From Cellulophaga sp. RHA19 (GTDB lineage Bacteria > Bacteroidota > Bacteroidia > Flavobacteriales > Flavobacteriaceae), in NCBI RefSeq assembly GCF_002813425.1, contig NZ_PHUL01000001.1, forward strand, positions 2,487,001-2,551,000: a stretch of 64,000 nucleotides of DNA, in the 5' to 3' direction. The notes beneath the pieces are model-generated. The model did not search any database. It was not told the DNA's origin and saw only the letters and a program-made list of their open reading frames with translations. Made by a program: the position numbers and the translations under genes. The stretch's first letter is position 1. Every line of letters starts with the position of its first letter. Below are positions 60,726 to 64,000 of this stretch, in pieces.

Positions 60726-61298
60726 ATAATCTATATTAGCTCTTATTCTGCTTAAATGTCTTTGTGTAACTCCTAGGTAAGAAGCTATATAAACTAAAGG
60801 AATTTCTTTAATATACTTTGGCTGTTTAGTTATTAAATCTAAATAGCGTTGTTGTGCTTTATCTTTTTGATGATTAAAAATCCATTTTTCTAATTCTAGA
60901 TATTCTTGTTCTGCAATTATTTTTAAAAACTGTAGCCAATTAGTATTAGATTTTGCTAAGTTATTTAAGGTTGTTTTTGGAATAGTAATTATTTTAGAAT
61001 TGGTTAATGCTTGTATATTTTCTTTAGATCCCTCACCTGATATAAAAGATGAATAAGCCATTAATAAACTATTTTGAAAAGTGAAGCAATAAGTAATTTG
61101 ATCTTGAGAATTTGAATGGTAAAAAGAGCGAAAGATGCCAGAAACAACAAAAGAAATATTGTCGCATATTTCATCTTCCATTAAAAAAAAGTCATTTTTT
61201 TTTAATGTTTTATACTCGCAGATATCAAGAAAATTTTCAATCTCTTCATTACTAAATAAATTAAATGATTCTAAATATGCCTTCATTGTATCTTTCAA
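60723..61298 (-). CDS. Crp/Fnr family transcriptional regulator (second)
   Basis: A 191-residue regulator with a cyclic-nucleotide-binding-like domain (about residues 20-120) and a short C-terminal helix-turn-helix (about 150-190). The latter reads IPLVYIASYLGVTQRHLSRIRANI, the form typical of Bacteroidota Crp/Fnr proteins that lack iron-sulfur cysteines. It is paired head-to-tail with the SDR gene, 73 bases downstream, a recurrent partnership in this phylum. The effector is unknown: the residues that bind cAMP in E. coli Crp are not conserved in KENIQALTNSKIIT and neighbouring positions. The start could also be the Met four residues later. Confidence 0.87.
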   Translation of the reverse strand: MKDTMKAYLESFNLFSNEEIENFLDICEYKTLKKNDFFLMEDEICDNISFVVSGIFRSFYHSNSQDQITYCFTFQNSLLMAYSSFISGEGSKENIQALTNSKIITIPKTTLNNLAKSNTNWLQFLKIIAEQEYLELEKWIFNHQKDKAQQRYLDLITKQPKYIKEIPLVYIASYLGVTQRHLSRIRANIDY

Positions 61299-61479
61299 TT
61301 TTTATGAGCTGTAATTATTCTAATATAGTAAAGAATATAAGCTTTATTTAGTTTATAAGTATAGAAGCTTCCTTTTTTTTAATGTATACCTATAAGTGTA
61401 TCATTTTTAATACTTTATAATTTGAGTTAATCTTAGCATAAGCAGTTTCATCAATTAATATAACAATCAAAAGTATAGC

Positions 61480-61569
61480 GGTTTTGTTGCATTAAATACG
61501 CATAGCCTAAAGCATTAATAAAAATTAAACGCAACTTTGTTGCATTAGTAGTTCCTTTATATATATTTG
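61480..61569 (+). promoter_or_regulatory. Predicted zinc-type (Zur-like) operator and promoter of the AztD-like gene
   Basis: The palindrome GCAAC-TTT-GTTGC (61531-61543) contains a TTTG (61536-61539) that is followed after 22 nt by TATATTTG (61562-61569), matching -33/-7 consensus. The operator thus covers the -33 element, as expected for a repressor. TTTGTTGCATTA is repeated upstream at 61483-61494. The remaining part of 61299-61597 shows nothing else. Confidence 0.6.
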
Positions 61570-61597
61570 CGCACCAATAAATAATTTAAAACATAAT

Positions 61598-62812
61598 ATG
61601 AAAAAGATTAATTTTTTGCCTTTTTTGGCAGCAACTATTTTATTTACAGCTTGCTCTAAAGATGATGACAGCTTAGATGATCAAGTAGATCATAATGATG
61701 ATCATAAAAACGTTTCGTTATTAATTTCTGATGTTAATTCTACAGAAATTAACTTTTTAAACCCATATAGTAAAGAGGTTCAAACCTACCAAGCATCTTA
61801 TGCTAAAGGTGCTGTATATGCTACAGAATCTGGTAGATATGGTGTTATAACACATAGAGATAATAATTACACAGAAACTTTTAATATTGGAGGAGAAATT
61901 GATCACGGAGATCATAGTCATGATTTAGGTGAAACCGGTTTAGCAGCTATAGGTTTTGAAAGTGAAAAACCAACTCATTTTAAATCTGAACATGGTTACG
62001 TAGCGGTTTATAATGATGGGGATGCTACGCTTAGTATTTTTAATGAGGAAACAATTGTAAATAGTAGTGCTGTTAAACACATACCAACAGGTACAGTTGC
62101 TCACCATGGTGCTATGGTATTTTTTAAAAACGGTACTATAGCAGTTACTAATTTAGGAGATGGCGCCAGCTTACCTTTAAAAGTACACATTATAAATGAA
62201 GACGGAGAAGTTGTATCAGATGAAGAGCAAAGCTTAGTTACATCTGGTATTCACGGTAGTGCAGGCAATAATACTACAGCAATATTTGGTTCTAACACAG
62301 GAGTTTTAGTTGTAGATGATTCTGGAGATCAAAAAATTATAGATTACCCATCTAGTTTTGAAGAAAATGTATGGTTTGGTAGCCTTTTAGCAACTAGCTC
62401 ATCTAATTTATTTGTTGGGTATACCACAAGTAAAGGTGTATATTTTATAGATATAGACACAGAAGAAATAACACCAATACATGAAACTACAGAATTATTT
62501 AAATGCATGGTTTCTAAGGATAAAGAAGAAATTGTAAGTTTAACTAAGAGTGGAGAATTAAAAGTAACAGATATATCTACAAAAACAGCAGTATTTAACA
62601 CTGTTTTATCTGTAGATATGGATACAGAATCTAAAGGACATACATCTGTAACTAGCTCAATAGATTATTATGACAATTATTTATTTGTTTCTGTACCGTC
62701 TACTAAAAAAGTAATACAATACAGTTTAGATGATATGGAGATTAGTAATGAGTTTCAATTAAATATTACTCCTTACCAGTTTAAAGTTTTAGCTTACGAT
62801 ATAGAGCACTAG
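61598..62812 (+). CDS. AztD-like zinc-binding lipoprotein
   Basis: A 404-residue lipoprotein: MKKINFLPFLAATILFTAC carries a lipobox with Cys at residue 19, followed by SKDDDSLDD and the acidic, His-containing stretch DQVDHNDDHKN. A second metal-binding-like loop reads IDHGDHSHDLGETG at about residue 102. The rest resembles the beta-propeller zinc chaperone AztD: FKSEHGYVAVYNDGDATLS, VAHHGAMVFFKNGTIAVT, GIHGSAGNNTTAIFGSNTGVLVVD. AztD delivers zinc to the AztABC importer; no ABC transporter gene is near, so this copy may store or deliver zinc to another system. A palindrome covering the -33 element supports zinc control. Confidence 0.78.
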   Translation: MKKINFLPFLAATILFTACSKDDDSLDDQVDHNDDHKNVSLLISDVNSTEINFLNPYSKEVQTYQASYAKGAVYATESGRYGVITHRDNNYTETFNIGGEIDHGDHSHDLGETGLAAIGFESEKPTHFKSEHGYVAVYNDGDATLSIFNEETIVNSSAVKHIPTGTVAHHGAMVFFKNGTIAVTNLGDGASLPLKVHIINEDGEVVSDEEQSLVTSGIHGSAGNNTTAIFGSNTGVLVVDDSGDQKIIDYPSSFEENVWFGSLLATSSSNLFVGYTTSKGVYFIDIDTEEITPIHETTELFKCMVSKDKEEIVSLTKSGELKVTDISTKTAVFNTVLSVDMDTESKGHTSVTSSIDYYDNYLFVSVPSTKKVIQYSLDDMEISNEFQLNITPYQFKVLAYDIEH

Positions 62813-62833
62813 AAATAACTTACTTTATAAAAG

Positions 62834-62860
62834 AAAAACCGAGTGTAAGCTCGGTTTTTT
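62834..62860 (+). terminator. Bidirectional terminator between the AztD-like gene and mnmE
   Basis: AAAAACCGAG (62834-62843) pairs with CTCGGTTTTT (62850-62859), a 10-bp stem with a 6-nt loop and a T-run. Confidence 0.88.
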
Positions 62861-62913
62861 TATACTAAAAAACTGAGTTTAACTAACTCTTTTTTTAAAC
62901 TATATATGATTAT

Positions 62914-64000
62914 TTATTTCCCAATACAAAAGTTCGCGAAAATATTACCAAGCAACTCATCATTAGATACTTGCCCAGTAATTTCACCCAAGTGGTACAA
63001 CGCATCTTTAAGATCTATAGATAGTAAATCTCCAGAGATACCGCCATCCATACCAAGTTGCACTCTTTCTATACTTTCTAAAGATTTTAGTAAAGCATCA
63101 TAATGTCTGGTGTTGGTAACAATAGTCTCGTTATTACGCAAAGCACCTGTATTTACAAACTCTAGAAGTTTGTTTTTTAATGCTTCTACGCCATCACCTG
63201 TTTTAGCAGATATAAAGAGCGTAGCAGGTATTTCGGTCTCTATAGCTTCTATTTGTTCTGGAGTATATAAATCTTTCTTATTGGTAATTACAACAAGTGT
63301 TTTTAACGGAAACTGATTTTTTATTTTTTCAATCTCTATTTTTATACTTTCTAAGTTTTCTATAGCTGGTGTAAGCGGACTTAAATACAACACAACCTGT
63401 GCTTGTTCTATTTTTTCAAACGTTTTTTTAATACCAATACTCTCTACCACATCTTGCGTTTCTCGTATACCCGCAGTATCTATAAATCTAAAACCAATAC
63501 CACCAATAGATATTTCGTCTTCTATAGTATCTCTTGTAGTACCAGCAATATCACTTACAATAGCACGGTCTTCGTTTAAAAAGGCATTTAATAAGGTAGA
63601 TTTACCCACATTAGGTTCGCCTACAATAGCAACCGGAATTCCGTTTTTAAGTACGTTACCAACTGCAAAAGAATCTATTAATCGTTTTAAAACGTGTTGT
63701 ATTTTAGATAATAGTGTTATAAACTGTGTACGGTCTGCAAATTCTACATCTTCTTCTGCAAAGTCTAGTTCTAACTCTATTAAAGAGGCAAAATTTAGAA
63801 GTTCTTCTCGTAGTTTTTTAATTTCAGAAGAAAATCCGCCACGCATTTGTTGCATTGCTATTTGGTGACTAGCCTCATTATCAGACGCTATTAAATCTGC
63901 TACAGCTTCAGCCTGACTAAGGTCTATTTTTCCGTTTAAAAAGGCACGTAATGTAAACTCACCTGCATCTGCCATTTTACAACCATTACGCAAAAATAAT
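62914..64000 (-). CDS. mnmE: tRNA-5-carboxymethylaminomethyluridine modification GTPase, 5'-truncated
   Basis: MnmE works with MnmG to add carboxymethylaminomethyl groups at U34 of certain tRNAs, using GTP and a folate-derived C1 unit. The frame is open at the window edge, so roughly the first 110 residues (the folate-binding domain) are missing, and the TTG at 63993 is not the start. The visible part begins LFLRNGCKMADAGEFTLRAF, where the family has its helical linker. The G domain shows GEPNVGKSTLLN (G1), DIAGTTRDTIED (G2), DTAG (G3) and TNKKD (G4). The protein ends with the invariant CIGK, whose Cys is needed for activity. All catalytic features of the visible part are present. Confidence 0.95.
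   Translation of the reverse strand, partial: LFLRNGCKMADAGEFTLRAFLNGKIDLSQAEAVADLIASDNEASHQIAMQQMRGGFSSEIKKLREELLNFASLIELELDFAEEDVEFADRTQFITLLSKIQHVLKRLIDSFAVGNVLKNGIPVAIVGEPNVGKSTLLNAFLNEDRAIVSDIAGTTRDTIEDEISIGGIGFRFIDTAGIRETQDVVESIGIKKTFEKIEQAQVVLYLSPLTPAIENLESIKIEIEKIKNQFPLKTLVVITNKKDLYTPEQIEAIETEIPATLFISAKTGDGVEALKNKLLEFVNTGALRNNETIVTNTRHYDALLKSLESIERVQLGMDGGISGDLLSIDLKDALYHLGEITGQVSNDELLGNIFANFCIGK

Noticed and set aside
1964..63316. Numerous open frames of 60-160 codons antisense to or in other frames of conserved genes
   Set aside because: They lie within well-supported genes, have no recognisable domains and unusual composition, and are typical shadow frames in A+T-rich DNA.
1..64000. 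tRNA, rRNA, CRISPR, prophage or integron features
   Set aside because: No tRNA cloverleaf, regularly spaced repeat array, integrase or phage structural gene was seen on either strand.

Overview
The window looks like chromosomal DNA from a member of the Flavobacteriaceae (phylum Bacteroidota). The evidence is low G+C, weak ribosome binding sites with several TTG/GTG starts, promoters of the TTTG / TAnnTTTG type, type IX secretion (T9SS) substrates and SprF/OmpA partners, DUF4835/PorD, and an RprX/RprY-like two-component pair. It encodes about 60 proteins on both strands. I found no tRNA, rRNA, CRISPR array, transposase or phage gene. The first gene (coaBC) and the last (mnmE) are cut by the window edges.

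Layout. 1-9.5 kb (+): coenzyme A genes coaBC and coaE, porD-like, recN, fabI, a GT2 glycosyltransferase, a YbbR-like protein and the sensor kinase/response regulator pair. 9.5-16.5 kb (-): miaA, a voltage-gated K+ channel, an exonuclease/GIY-YIG fusion, yggS, DUF1015, 3-hydroxybutyryl-CoA dehydrogenase and a Gfo/Idh oxidoreductase. 16.7-18.7 kb: a DPP-IV type S9 peptidase. 18.9-23.2 kb: a sulfur module made of a two-piece YeeE/YedE transporter, a CstB-like persulfide dioxygenase/rhodanese and a Crp/Fnr regulator. 23.4-28.6 kb: a TonB receptor, two small membrane proteins and a PepSY protein, which look like a ferric-siderophore uptake and reduction operon. 29-31.9 kb: an accessory patch of unrecognised genes scattered with REP-like hairpins. 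31.9-40.6 kb: an S10 peptidase, a CAP lipoprotein and a T9SS adhesin-SprF-OmpA operon. 41.3-45 kb: a tight operon of a Rieske/glutamate-synthase fusion, an unknown protein, NAD(P)HX epimerase and an orphan Pycsar-effector-like membrane protein. 46-48.5 kb: Ktr/Trk potassium uptake. 50-59 kb (-): mostly unrecognised lipoproteins and membrane proteins, including one gene frameshifted in an A9 tract, with a tRNA-dihydrouridine synthase among them. 59-64 kb: a DUF1080 lipoprotein, an SDR with its Crp/Fnr neighbour, an AztD-like zinc lipoprotein and mnmE.

Most notable signals. (1) An identical 14-bp operator, GTAACTTATGTTAC, lies in front of both sulfur transcription units, with exactly 22 nt between it and the -7 box in each case. 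This fits class II activation by the adjacent Crp/Fnr protein. (2) A palindrome GCAAC-TTT-GTTGC contains the -33 element of the AztD-like gene, as expected of a zinc-responsive repressor site. (3) A family of short hairpins at 29-32 kb shows compensatory base-pair changes, and one copy supplies the start codon of an ORF. (4) A homopolymer frameshift splits a 237-residue membrane protein gene. Assignments rest on motif recognition by eye; no database search was run.
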